Below, one piece after another: positions 19,598 to 30,221 of a stretch of DNA of 64,000 nt. The stretch spans positions 7,662,001 through 7,726,000 of the forward strand of contig NZ_CP114040.1 of assembly GCF_026965555.1 (NCBI RefSeq), read 5' to 3'. The notes beneath the pieces are model-generated. The model searched no databases. It saw nothing but the letters and a program-made list of their open reading frames with translations, and was not told where the DNA came from. The number at the start of each line of letters is the position of its first letter. The stretch's first letter is position 1. This DNA comes from Nannocystis punicea (GTDB lineage: Bacteria; Myxococcota_A; Polyangia; Nannocystales; Nannocystaceae). A program made the position numbers and the translations under genes.

Positions 19598-20056
19598 GTC
19601 CCCGCAGCCTAGCCGACCGGCCCCGCGCTCGCTCGTCGTCGCCACAGCCCCGGTGCCGGTCACCCGCTGCGGCGTACCCGCGACGTCGTCCGGTCGTCCC
19701 ATTGAGGCCTTCGAGGCGCGCAAGATCTCCGGCGTCCATGTGATCGCAGGCATCCTCCCGCGCGGCAGCTCGGATCATGAGGTCGCTCGCTCCGGCCGCC
19801 GGCCCAGCACGACGAGCGCGCCGCCTCCGCCCGCGCCGCCCTCCACGTCGAGCGACCACGAGAGCGAGCCCCCTTCGCCGCCGCGAGCGCCGGATATTGA
19901 CTTCCCCGCCCGGGCCGGGGACACCGAGGAGGCGTGACCGATCCGTCCCCCTCCCGCGCCGCCGGTCGGCCTCCCGCCGCGCGAGACCGATCGGACATGC
20001 CCGATCGGTCCGGTCTGATGGAACATGTCTTGAGCGACATTCCCGAAGAGCCATCC
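19598..20056. other. Divergent two-component intergenic region
   Basis: Region between the response regulator and the kinase. It holds a palindrome variant at 20025-20040 and a half-site pair near 19995-20010. An open frame from GTG 19934 joins the kinase, but its third-position GC is low and its GGAGG lies only one base before the GTG, so I treat it as leader. Confidence 0.5.
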
Positions 20057-21121
20057 ATGCTCTCGCCGCGCGCCTTTGTCCGCGTGTGGCTGCCGATCGC
20101 CGCCTTCACCGCCCTGCACTACGGCACCGGCATGGAGCACGACTGGGCCCACGACGTGCTGCGGCGCATGTACTACCTGCCGATCGTCCTGGCCGCCTTC
20201 GATCACGGCCTGCGCGGCGGCCTGCTGGCGGCCGCAGTGTCCTCGCTGGTCTACCTGCCGCACGCCTTCTCGCTGTCGCCCGGGCACCACCACGACCCCG
20301 GCGGCGGCCTCGACAAGGCGCTCGAGGTGCTCCTCTACAACCTCGTCGGCGCGACCGCGGGCCTGCTCGCCGACCGCGAGCGCAGCCGCCGGCGCGAGCT
20401 CCAGCGCGCCCTCGCCGACCAGCAGCGGCTCACCCGCGAGCTCGTGCGCGCCGGTCGCCTCTCCGCCCTCGGCGAGGTCGTCGCCGGCCTCGCGCACGAG
20501 ATCAAGAACCCCCTGCACGCCCTCGCCGGCACCGCCGAGGTCGTCGGCCCGCTCATCCCGCCCGACGCCGAGGAGCGGCGCATGTGGGACATCCACGTGG
20601 CCGAGCTCGGCCGCCTGTCGCGGCTCGCCGAGCGCTTCCTGTCGTTCGCGCGGCCCAGCCCGAGCGAGCTGGTCGCCCTCGACCTCCGCCGCGTCGCCGA
20701 GCAGGTCGCCGAGCTGTGCGTCGCGGAGGCCCGCGGCAAGCGGGTCGAGGTCGAGCTCGACCTGCACGACGCGCCCGTCGACATCCGCGGCGACCGCGAC
20801 CAGCTCGCCAGCCTCGGCCTGCACATCGCCGTCAACGCCCTGCGCGCGATCGCCTCGACCGGTCGTCCGGGCCGCCTGCGGATCGCCGCCCGCGTCGACG
20901 GCGATCACGCGCTCCTGGTCCTCGACAACGACGGCCCGCCGCTCCTGGAGACCGAGCGCCCGCAGCTGTTCACGCCCTTCTACAGCGGCGACGCGCAAGG
21001 CACCGGCCTCGGCCTGGCGATCGCCGCCCGCGTCGCCGATCAGCACGGCGGCAGCATCGACGCCGAGAACGCCGGCCTCGGCGTCCGCTTCACCTTGCGC
21101 CTGCCGCGGATCGCCGGCTGA
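20057..21121 (+). CDS. Membrane histidine kinase
   Basis: 354 aa from ATG 20057. The N-terminal part has about three or four hydrophobic segments (residues 10-105), resembling the DUF4118-like membrane sensor of NtrB-type kinases. The H-box is AGLAHEIKNPLHAL with phospho-acceptor His147. The N- and G-boxes follow (HIAVNALRAI, VLDNDGPPL, GTGLGLAIAARV). It autophosphorylates in response to an unknown signal and probably passes the phosphate to the divergent sigma-54 regulator. Start choice: codons upstream of 20057 have poor coding bias; GTG 19934 would add 41 residues containing palindrome-encoded sequence. Confidence 0.88.
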   Translation: MLSPRAFVRVWLPIAAFTALHYGTGMEHDWAHDVLRRMYYLPIVLAAFDHGLRGGLLAAAVSSLVYLPHAFSLSPGHHHDPGGGLDKALEVLLYNLVGATAGLLADRERSRRRELQRALADQQRLTRELVRAGRLSALGEVVAGLAHEIKNPLHALAGTAEVVGPLIPPDAEERRMWDIHVAELGRLSRLAERFLSFARPSPSELVALDLRRVAEQVAELCVAEARGKRVEVELDLHDAPVDIRGDRDQLASLGLHIAVNALRAIASTGRPGRLRIAARVDGDHALLVLDNDGPPLLETERPQLFTPFYSGDAQGTGLGLAIAARVADQHGGSIDAENAGLGVRFTLRLPRIAG

Positions 21122-21155
21122 GCTCCCTGCGCTCCTGCAGCGGCGGGGTCATGGA

Positions 21156-21183
21156 TGGCGCTCGGGACATGCTCCGATCGCCA
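21156..21183. repeat. 28-bp palindrome flanking a tandem-repeat array (left)
   Basis: TGGCGCTCGGGACA followed by TGCTCCGATCGCCA; 11 of 14 positions pair. It is centred on CATG and contains the GGACATG half-site of the dispersed palindrome. A near-copy stands at 21690-21717. Confidence 0.7.
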
Positions 21184-21245
21184 TGTCCTTTCGCACCGTT
21201 TGCTTCACCCAGCAGGCGTCCGCGGCAGACCATCTTTCGCCGCCA

Positions 21246-21680
21246 GCGAACGCCTCGCTCGAGGCGCGCAGAAAGCTTCCGCGTCGAGCCTTGCCGTCGT
21301 CGGCTCGTCCGCGAACGCCTCGCTCAGGGCGCGCAGAAAGCTTCCGCGTCGAGCCTTGCCGTCGTCGGCTCGCCCGCGAACCTCTCGCTCAGGGAACGCG
21401 GAAGGCATCCGCGTCGAGCCTTGCCGTCGTCGACTCGCCCGCGAACGCCCCGCTCGGGGAACGCGGAAGGCATCCGCGTCGAGCTGCCTAGCCGCCCTGC
21501 GAACGCGGCCTCGCCGTAACCGCGAAGGCGTCCCCGTCACCAGCTCGCCCACGGACGCCTCGTCGAGGGGGCTCGCACTGCATCCGCATCGAGCTTCCTT
21601 CGCCGTCCGCTCGCTACGCACAGGGCGTCCGCGTCGAGCCCTTCCTTCGCCGGCTCGCCCGCGGACGCTCTCGGGCTCCA
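21246..21680. repeat. 65-bp tandem repeat array
   Basis: Four clear units start at 21246, 21311, 21376 and 21441, sharing the core GCGTCGAGCCTTGCCGTCGT. Two or three degenerate units follow to about 21680. The 65-bp period is not a multiple of three, so it is not a protein repeat, and there are no unique spacers, so it is not CRISPR. Confidence 0.85.
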
Positions 21681-21689
21681 GGAGTCGCA

Positions 21690-21717
21690 TGGCACTTGGG
21701 ACATGTCCCGAGCGCCA
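21690..21717. repeat. 28-bp palindrome flanking a tandem-repeat array (right)
   Basis: TGGCACTTGGGACA followed by TGTCCCGAGCGCCA; 12 of 14 positions pair. It is similar to the left flank over about 43 bp, in direct orientation. It lies just before the stop of the cytochrome c gene and may also terminate transcription. Confidence 0.7.
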
Positions 21718-21735
21718 TGCTCCTTCGCGCCTCGA

Positions 21736-22371
21736 CTACATCTTCTTCACGTAGGCGGCGACCGCGTCGATCTCTTCCTTCGACAGCTTCTCCTTGAACG
21801 CCTTCATCTTGGTGCCGTCGACGCCGTCGGTGATCGCCTTGACCACGGCGGCCTTGTTGTGCTTGCCCTGCCAGTCCTTCGCGGACATGTCGGGGATGTT
21901 GTTCTTCTTCTGCGCCTCGGCGCCTTTGCCGTCGGGCGCGTGGCAGACCTTGCACTTGGCGTCGTAGATCGACTTCGCGTCGATCTTCGCCGAGGTGTCC
22001 TCGGCCTTCTTCGGCTCGGCCTTCTTCGCATCGGTCTTCTTCACGTCGGCCGGGGCCGCCTTCGCGTCGCCCTCGGCCGCCTTCGCGTCACCCTCCGGCG
22101 CCTTCGCGTCACCCTCGGGCGCCTTCGCCTCGAGCGCCTTCGCGTCCTCGGCCGCCTTCGCGTCCGCCGCCGCCTTCGCGTCCGCTGCCGCCTTCGCGTC
22201 CGCCGCCGCCTTCGCGTCCGCTGTCGCCTTCGCGTCGTCGGCCTTGGCCTCGACCTTCTTCTCCTCGACCTTCTTCTCCTCGGCCTTCTGGCCGCTGTCG
22301 CAGGCGACGAGGGCCACCGCGGCGCACAGTCCGACGTTGCGGGTGATTCTCAGCACGGTCTTCAGGTTCAT
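21736..22371 (-). CDS. c-type cytochrome lipoprotein with Ala/Lys/Asp-rich stalk
   Basis: 211 aa. The lipobox LVAC (Cys24) is followed by a charged stalk (residues 25-130) rich in EEKKV and ADAKAAADAKAAADAK repeats, then a monohaem cytochrome c domain with CKVCH (140-144). Met in NNIPDM or GTKMKAF is the candidate sixth ligand. It should be an outer- or inner-membrane-tethered periplasmic electron carrier; the stalk could let the haem domain reach partners. AAGGAG stands at the right distance from the ATG. Nearest neighbour on the same strand is the OmpA protein, 415 bp upstream. Confidence 0.88.
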   Translation of the reverse strand: MNLKTVLRITRNVGLCAAVALVACDSGQKAEEKKVEEKKVEAKADDAKATADAKAAADAKAAADAKAAADAKAAEDAKALEAKAPEGDAKAPEGDAKAAEGDAKAAPADVKKTDAKKAEPKKAEDTSAKIDAKSIYDAKCKVCHAPDGKGAEAQKKNNIPDMSAKDWQGKHNKAAVVKAITDGVDGTKMKAFKEKLSKEEIDAVAAYVKKM

Positions 22372-22786
22372 GTTCGAACTCCTTGTCGGCCCGCGGCGCT
22401 GTCGCGGACAGGGGGCCAGGGCCGCGAATCCTACCGAAGCGTGGTAAGCGCGACAAGTTGCCGCGCGAGCGCGCGAACGCGCCGTGAACGTCACACAAGT
22501 CCTTCGCCACGCGCGTCGTTGCCCTCCGCCTGCGTCGCCGCGACGGCGATGGTGCCGAACAGCCGCACGCCGCGGCCTCGCATCACCACGACGAACGACT
22601 TGCGCGCGAGACCGCCTCACCACGCCGTCACACCGCTGCGACCGAGCGCCCGAAGCCGCACGCCGCGACTCGCAGATCGACAGCGACTCAACGCCGCCTC
22701 GCCGCGCGACCAACGGCGAAGGCCGCCGCGAGCGAGCTCGGGGCGGCCTCCTCCTTCGCGCCGACCGAAGGCCGACGCGCGGGGGT
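22372..22786. other. Intergenic stretch
   Basis: 415 bp with no gene that has normal codon bias and no repeat. It presumably holds the cytochrome promoter and the terminator of the OmpA gene, neither of which I can pinpoint. Confidence 0.45.
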
Positions 22787-24364
<1,578 letters not shown>

Positions 24365-25041
24365 CTGTCGTCTCTCCTCGAGGGAAAACCGGAACACGCC
24401 GCGCGACCCGGGCGCGTGCTCGGAGTGGGGGACCGCAAGGTGGTGGGTCGAGTGCTGTGCGTCGAGTCGCTCACGCGATGGGGATCTGGGGGGTCGGGCA
24501 ACTCACCACGAGGGCTTCGCCCTCGGCTCTGCCGTTTATGGCACACCGAGGCCCCGGCTGTGAACCCACCCGGCGGGCGTCGGAACACCCAACGGGGGTC
24601 GTCAGGTTGTCGCACACAATCAAGGAACACGCGAAAAGGCGGTGAAATCCACGCCATCGCGACCCCGTCCGCAACTGCCTGCACGCCGCCTGCCAGAGGC
24701 CGTCTGGGGGCCCCGGGACCCTGGTAGACACGGTTCCTTCGTAACCGCGCCGAGTTTCGGACGGCCGGAGCGGTCGGAGACCAGCGGGGACAATCCCCGA
24801 CCTGGAACTACCAACCGCGATCCGCGCCAGACCTTTCGGACAGCTCATGAAGCGGCGGCGAAGATCGCTCGAGAACTACGCCGCCAACCCCGGACAACAA
24901 CCGTAAATTGAGCCGGCCAGCCCGCGGGACACCGGCCTCTGCGAGTGTCCAGCCGATGGGCCATGTCCCCAAGGCCATGACCTCAAGTGCTCGCAACTCT
25001 TGCAGGCGAGTGCGGGCACGTCGGGCGCAAGGAGGACGGGC
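24365..25041. other. Long structured non-coding region upstream of recA
   Basis: 677 bp with lower GC and no credible ORF. Several strong short hairpins can be drawn: CGAGGGC TTC GCCCTCG near 24517-24533, and CGGTT...AACCG near 24731-24747. A palindrome variant stands at 24963-24978. Two short strings (GGTGAAATCC near 24640 and CCGCAACTG near 24668) recall the cobalamin riboswitch core, but the rest of that motif is absent. It may contain the recA leader or an unidentified RNA. Confidence 0.4.
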
Positions 25042-26112
<1,071 letters not shown>

Positions 26113-26166
26113 ACCCGGTGAGCAGCGCTCGCGCCCCCGACGAAAGCTCGCGCGAACACGAAACAA

Positions 26167-26245
26167 GCCCGCGGCGAGCGCCGAGCCGCGGGCGCTCTCA
26201 CCCGCGAAAAACAAGAGCGGGCAAAGGCATCGCCCCCGCCCGCTC
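26167..26245. terminator. Two hairpins between recA and the HNH unit
   Basis: Hairpin 1: GCCCGCGGC (26167-26175) with GCCGCGGGC (26185-26193), nine perfect pairs. Hairpin 2: GAGCGGGC (26215-26222) with GCCCGCTC (26238-26245), eight perfect pairs. They lie between convergent genes and lack a T-tract. Confidence 0.55.
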
Positions 26246-26260
26246 CCCCTCGTGGCTCAT

Positions 26261-26683
26261 TCACGCCACCTGTAGCTCGCGCTCGAGCAAGAACTTCCAC
26301 AGCGGCTTGTTGCTCTTGCTCGCGTTACACGGCCGGCAGCACGGCACCAGGTTGTCCGGCTCGTTGCTCCCGCCGCGCGAGCGCGGGATCACGTGGTCCC
26401 GCGTCACGCTGCGCCGGTTCAACCGCGCGTTGCAGTACGCGCAGAAGATCAGCACGTTCCACTCGTAGAAGCGGAACTCCCGCGTGAAGCACGGGTCGAG
26501 CCGGCCTCGAATTACGTCGGCGACGGACGCCTTGACGAACTTGCTCATGTCCCGGAACCGGCCCAGACGCCCGTCACCCTTGCGCAGCGCCTTCCGACGC
26601 AGATGCCGCGCCAGATAAAACTCGGGGCCCCGCTCCGGGCGGGTACACAAGGTGTCGTAGTGGTTCTTGATCAGCGACTGCAT
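26261..26683 (-). CDS. HNH endonuclease
   Basis: 140 aa. The C-terminal half is a classic HNH finger: CAYC at about 82-85, the catalytic RDHVIPRSRGG, EPDNLVPCC and RPCNASKSNK, where two CxxC pairs hold a structural zinc. The N-terminal 70 residues are basic and may bind nucleic acid. It is the last gene of a minus-strand unit that includes two tRNA-Ala genes and two small ORFs; HNH genes of this size occur in phage, integrative elements and tRNA islands. GGGAGG stands nine bases before the ATG. Target unknown. Confidence 0.88.
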   Translation of the reverse strand: MQSLIKNHYDTLCTRPERGPEFYLARHLRRKALRKGDGRLGRFRDMSKFVKASVADVIRGRLDPCFTREFRFYEWNVLIFCAYCNARLNRRSVTRDHVIPRSRGGSNEPDNLVPCCRPCNASKSNKPLWKFLLERELQVA

Positions 26684-26728
26684 GGCGCACCTCCCTCTCT
26701 CACCGCTCCAATGCTCGAACCGTGGGAC

Positions 26729-26941
26729 TCAATCGACGTAGGTGAGCGTGCTCCACGTCGGCACCGCCACCGCCTCGCTCGCGCGAAACTCGACCTTCGC
26801 CTCGACCTCCATGTCCTCGCCCGTGAGGCGCACGCGGTCGCCGGGGCGGATGCACAGCTCGCCGAGCCGGTGCATGGTCAAGGGGATCCGGATGCAGTGA
26901 TCCAGAGTCCGGTCGTTCAAGTTGGCCTCGATGGTACGCAT
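26729..26941 (-). CDS. Small protein (70 aa) between HNH and tRNA genes
   Basis: 70 aa, from ATG 26941 preceded by GAGGAGG. Sequence features: RIPLTMHRLGELCIRPGDRV, then RLTGEDMEVEAKVEF, a pattern of short beta strands that could form a small barrel. I recognise no family. The frame is open further upstream, but that extension is only the antisense-free read of the tRNA gene, so the ribosome site fixes this start. Confidence 0.65.
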   Translation of the reverse strand: MRTIEANLNDRTLDHCIRIPLTMHRLGELCIRPGDRVRLTGEDMEVEAKVEFRASEAVAVPTWSTLTYVD

Positions 26942-26955
26942 ACTCACCTCCTCGA

Positions 26956-27028
26956 TGGACAAGGCGGGGCTCGAACCCGCGACCTCCGCGCTGCCAGCGC
27001 GGCGCTCTCCCAGCTGAGCTACAAGCCC
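26956..27028 (-). tRNA. tRNA-Ala(GGC), with two mismatches in the acceptor stem
   Basis: 73 nt, read on the minus strand. D-arm GCTC/GAGC, anticodon stem CCGCG/CGCGG with loop CTGGCAG (anticodon GGC), T-arm GCGGG/CCCGC with TTCGAGC. The acceptor 5' strand is GGGCTTG and the 3' strand CTTGTCC followed by A. This keeps the G3:U70 alanine identity pair but leaves T5:T68 and T6:T67 unpaired. CCA is not encoded. Confidence 0.85.
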
Positions 27029-27049
27029 GATACAGAACAATTGTCTCGA

Positions 27050-27122
27050 TGGAGAAGGTCGGACTCGAACCGACGACCTCCTGCGTGCGAAGCAGGCGCT
27101 CTCCCAACTGAGCTACGACCCC
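27050..27122 (-). tRNA. tRNA-Ala(CGC), with two mismatches in the acceptor stem
   Basis: 73 nt on the minus strand. Anticodon loop TTCGCAC (anticodon CGC) on a CCTGC/GCAGG stem, T-arm GTCGG/CCGAC, D-arm intact. Acceptor GGGGTCG/CTTCTCC: pairs 1-4 and 7 form, G3:U70 is present, and 5:68 (T-T) and 6:67 (C-T) do not pair. Pair 4:69 is G-C here and C-G in the neighbour, a compensated change that argues against random decay. Confidence 0.85.
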
Positions 27123-27232
27123 ATTGTCCGATGCGTCGCCGCACCGTCGCTCACCCGCGCCGTCGAACGACCGTCGCTCGCCGACGATCCGTCGATACGC
27201 GCCGTCCGTCGATTCGCCCCGGCATTGTCGAC

Positions 27233-27248
27233 ATGCCCGAACGGACAT
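27233..27248. repeat. Dispersed palindrome, strict copy
   Basis: ATGCCC-GAAC-GGACAT, between the 55-aa ORF and the first tRNA gene. Confidence 0.7.
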
Positions 27249-27390
27249 GTCACGGCATTCGCCGAATCACCCGAGACCGGGCGATCCGTCGAGCCATTCG
27301 AGCAGCCCTAACCGCGACGTCGGATCGCGGTCGGAGCGCCGACCGGTGCCTCGGGCTTGTCCTCGGACGCAACCGCCAAGCGGTCGCGGT

Positions 27391-27558
27391 TCAGGCGAGA
27401 TACGCGAGAGAGCGCCGGAAACTACGTCCAGTCCACCCCGCGCGATCGGCCTGCCGATCGGCTGCAAGACCCGCCGACAGCTCCACGGCCGGCATCAGTG
27501 GTTCGGCGGTGGGAGTCTGGGGGATCGTGCAGAGAAGGATGTCGTGGACGGAACGCAT
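27391..27558 (-). CDS. Small ORF (55 aa) heading the tRNA-HNH unit
   Basis: 55 aa starting MRSVHDILLCTIPQTP, with GAGGT eight bases before the ATG and a promoter-like sequence 26 bases further upstream. No family recognised. The strict placement behind promoter and ribosome site is the main support; it may be a short protein or a leader peptide. A strict palindrome lies between it and the tRNA genes (27233-27248). Confidence 0.45.
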   Translation of the reverse strand: MRSVHDILLCTIPQTPTAEPLMPAVELSAGLAADRQADRAGWTGRSFRRSLAYLA

Positions 27559-27583
27559 GGCGCCTACCTCATGAATGCCCGCA

Positions 27584-27613
27584 ACACTACCAGCGGCACG
27601 CGGGCCATGTCAA
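27584..27613 (-). promoter_or_regulatory. Sigma-70-type promoter of the tRNA-HNH unit
   Basis: On the minus strand: TTGACA (27613-27608), 18 bases, TAGTGT (27589-27584). Immediately upstream is an AT-rich run containing TTTTTTATGCAT, striking in this GC-rich DNA and UP-element-like. It reads toward the 55-aa ORF and the tRNAs. Confidence 0.6.
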
Positions 27614-28161
27614 GCACGATGCATAAAAAATCGCGACACATCGCAATCATCACAGGGCCGAGTCCGACCCGAGCCGCTCCCGGCCCGCCGGCCCAATCAC
27701 GACACGCCCTCATCCCGCGCGTCCTCGCGCCCGGCCCCCCGAAGCCGCAGGAGCGTCACTCCAGGACCGCCCCGCACCCCTCACGAGTCACGGGCCCAAG
27801 CTTGCGGACCGATCGACATGCGGCCCCGGGCCGGTCCTGCCCTGCACGTCGCCGGCTCCTCGAGCCCGACGCGGTCCTCGGACCCTCACGATGTGCCGAC
27901 CCGCGCGAACATGTTCGTCTCCTGGCGCGACCCCCCTTCGCTACCTCACCACTCGAGGCGACCGCAGCCCCTCACGGGTTCGAAAGCCGGTCCATCTCGA
28001 GAACAACCGAGCTGTCCTTCACCAAACGTCCGACCGCCGTCATTGCTCTCGAGCGCACGAACATGCCCCTTACGACATGTCCAAAAAGCCTCACACCGAT
28101 ATCCCTGCGCCGATGCATCGGAGGCTCGCCGCGCCGACGAGCCTCCTTCCACCACGAGGGC
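27614..28161. other. Intergenic stretch
   Basis: About 550 bp of non-coding sequence with mixed composition. It contains the AT-rich promoter upstream element at its left end and a palindrome variant (28063-28078, ATGCCC CTTA CGACAT) near the stop of the SRPBCC gene. Confidence 0.45.
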
Positions 28162-29043
28162 TCAGTACCGTGCGGGCGGGTCGCTGGCCGGGAACGACTC
28201 GTCGGACTCGAAGTCGACCCGATCCTGGAACGACGCCTGACGCTCGTCGTCGACGCGCTGACGCGCCTGGGCGAGCGCGGGCTCCGGTTCCCAGTCGCTC
28301 GACTGCTCGGACAGATCGACCTGCTCTGCCACACGACCGCTGCGCCACTCGAGGATCTGCTTGAGGCGCGCCAGATCGCGGCACAGCGCCCGCTGCGGGT
28401 CGCGACCGATCAACCTCGCGACCCACGCACCGAGCTCGCCGGCCACCGGCTCCTGATACATCCGCACCCACACTTCGGTCCCGCCCGACGTCGTCGCGTG
28501 GAACTCGACGCACCCCTCGAACGGCCGCGTCGCCCCCTCGCGCGAGCGCCACGCGATCCGCTGCCGCTCGATGTCCTGCGTCACCTCGACCTCGACCTCG
28601 ACCGGGCGCCCGAACGGCCCCTCGGCCAGCCAGCTCCAGCCGCCGCGGTCGAGCCGCGACACGCGGAGCACGTCGGCCATGAATTGCGGGAGGTTCTGAA
28701 AACGGCGCCAGAACGCGTACAGCTCGCCGGGTGGGCGCTCGATCGTCACCGCCGCCTCGGCCACCACGGACCGGCCGGGATCGACGCCCGGATAGGGCGC
28801 GCCGCGGCGTTCGGTGTCGATCTGCATCGCCTTGTAGAACATGCTCTGACCCGTCACGCCGCGTCGCATCAGCGAACCGCCGGCGAGCGCGACCACCAGC
28901 GACAGCGGCCACCGGCGCGCCCGGACCAGCCCCCACGCGACCATCCAGGCCCCCGCCAGCAACGACGCCGCGCGCTCGTTTTGACCGACATTCTGCGCGC
29001 AGACAGTGTCCGCGCCTCGCACGCATGAGCTCGAATTCTCCAT
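28162..29043 (-). CDS. DUF2892 membrane segment fused to SRPBCC domain
   Basis: 293 aa. The N-terminal part (QNVGQNERAASLLAGAWM, then two hydrophobic helices, about residues 17-60) matches the inner-membrane DUF2892 fold. Residues about 95-240 form an SRPBCC/polyketide-cyclase-like lipid-binding domain (IERPPGELYAFWRRFQNLPQ), a pairing seen in many bacteria, often near stress genes. The C terminus ends with DESFPASDPPARY, a short motif found alone or fused in several families. Probably a membrane-tethered hydrophobic-ligand carrier; ligand unknown. GGAGG precedes the ATG. Confidence 0.8.
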   Translation of the reverse strand: MENSSSCVRGADTVCAQNVGQNERAASLLAGAWMVAWGLVRARRWPLSLVVALAGGSLMRRGVTGQSMFYKAMQIDTERRGAPYPGVDPGRSVVAEAAVTIERPPGELYAFWRRFQNLPQFMADVLRVSRLDRGGWSWLAEGPFGRPVEVEVEVTQDIERQRIAWRSREGATRPFEGCVEFHATTSGGTEVWVRMYQEPVAGELGAWVARLIGRDPQRALCRDLARLKQILEWRSGRVAEQVDLSEQSSDWEPEPALAQARQRVDDERQASFQDRVDFESDESFPASDPPARY

Positions 29044-29734
29044 CGCGGGCCTCCGCCGAGTACATGGCCGCCATCGCCCCGTCGCGCCAGCGGTCGCGGC
29101 GATTTCCTCGCCCATGCGTCCGGCCACGGTCGAGCTCGCCGGAGAGAACGCCTCGACCCTCGTTCGCGGATGAACTGCGAAGACTCGCCTCGCGGCCGTC
29201 GCGCCGACCGCCTGCCGCGAGCGCGACGCCGGCTGTCCGTTCGGTCAGGTCCCGCCCCGGCCGCACGCTTCGCGACGCACCGGCCCCACGGCGACGGCTT
29301 CAGCCTCGAATCACCCGAACCACCGAGCAAGGCCGGCCCGCGCGATGTACCTGCCTTGAGCGACATGTCCCAGAGTACAGCCTCGCTCCGAGCAGCGCCG
29401 CGACCGCGAAATTCACGGCACGTCGGCCCGCCACTCGATCCGCGAGACCGAGCCGCCCGCGGCCGATCTCGCCGTCGCGCGGCCGGTGCAGCTCGGGCGG
29501 AGCCTCAGCGTCGCCTGCGCAGAGCCGGCTGCGAAGAACACCGCACTGGAGCGAACACTCCGCCAATTCCTGTCCCCACGACCTCGCCGGCGCACGAGCG
29601 CGAGCACGCGCGCGAGGGACGGCGCCCGCAGTGAGGTCGTCGCGGAGCCACGACCTTCGCCGCGAGGCTCCGCTTCGCGGCGCGCGGATCGGGGGCGCGC
29701 GCTGTCCCACCCGCTTACAATGTGGGTGTCGGCC
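29044..29734. other. Divergent intergenic region
   Basis: About 690 bp between the SRPBCC gene and the next rightward gene. It contains a palindrome variant at 29351-29366 (CTGCCT TGAG CGACAT) and a TACAAT box (29716-29721) just before the rightward start. No gene with normal codon bias was seen. Confidence 0.5.
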
Positions 29735-30160
29735 ATGGCGATCACGCTCGACCTCTCGCACTTGCCACTCGTCCTCACCCGGTTCGACGGCGAGCAGAGC
29801 CTGGACGAGGTCGAACAATACATCGGCCGCATGTCCGAGGTGCACGCCCTTCGACAGCCGTACATCAGCATCATCTGGTTGCGTCGCTACGCCCGCGGTC
29901 CTGCCCACACCGACCGGATCGGTCGCTGGATCAAGGACACCGAGGAGGCCGCGCGCCAGTACTGCCTCGGCGCAGCCATGATCAGCCAGTCGACCGGCTT
30001 TCGCTTCGCGCTCGCGGCGATCTTCCTCATCCGTCCAATGCCGTGTCCTTACCTGGTCTGCGGGACATGGTCGGAGGCGATCGCCTACGCATGCGGTCAG
30101 GCCGGCAAGGCCGGCGTCCCGCTGCCCGAGCTGGCCAGCCCGTGGCCCGGTCTCGACTGA
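29735..30160 (+). CDS. Hypothetical cytoplasmic protein
   Basis: 141 aa, starting MAITLDLSHLPLVLTRFDGE. Short alternating strands and helices with YISIIWLRRYARGPAHTD resemble SpoIIAA/STAS-like small alpha/beta proteins, but no diagnostic motif is present, so no function is assigned. ATG 29735 is preferred to ATG 29720 because TACAAT (29716-29721) would act as a -10 box with transcription starting almost at the codon. Confidence 0.6.
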   Translation: MAITLDLSHLPLVLTRFDGEQSLDEVEQYIGRMSEVHALRQPYISIIWLRRYARGPAHTDRIGRWIKDTEEAARQYCLGAAMISQSTGFRFALAAIFLIRPMPCPYLVCGTWSEAIAYACGQAGKAGVPLPELASPWPGLD

Positions 30161-30221
30161 GGTCGGCCGAGGCCGCGGGACCTCACTCCGCATGGCGGCG
30201 CGCGCGCTGTACCATGCGATG

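Noticed and set aside
19934..20056. N-terminal extension of the histidine kinase from GTG 19934
   Set aside because: Third-position GC is clearly lower than in the gene body, the ribosome-like GGAGG is only one base from the GTG, and the segment contains palindrome-derived sequence.
21246..21680. CRISPR array
   Set aside because: The 65-bp units abut directly with no unique spacers, and no cas genes are present.
24600..24700. Cobalamin riboswitch upstream of recA
   Set aside because: Only two short strings match. GGGAA, correct spacing and the GCCAGGAGACCTGCC box are missing, and recA is not a known target.
26942..27248. Open frames running through the two tRNA genes on the minus strand (peptides with VAQLGER and SSAGRA)
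   Set aside because: These are the familiar spurious translations of tRNA genes; the real small ORF starts downstream at 26941 with its own ribosome site.
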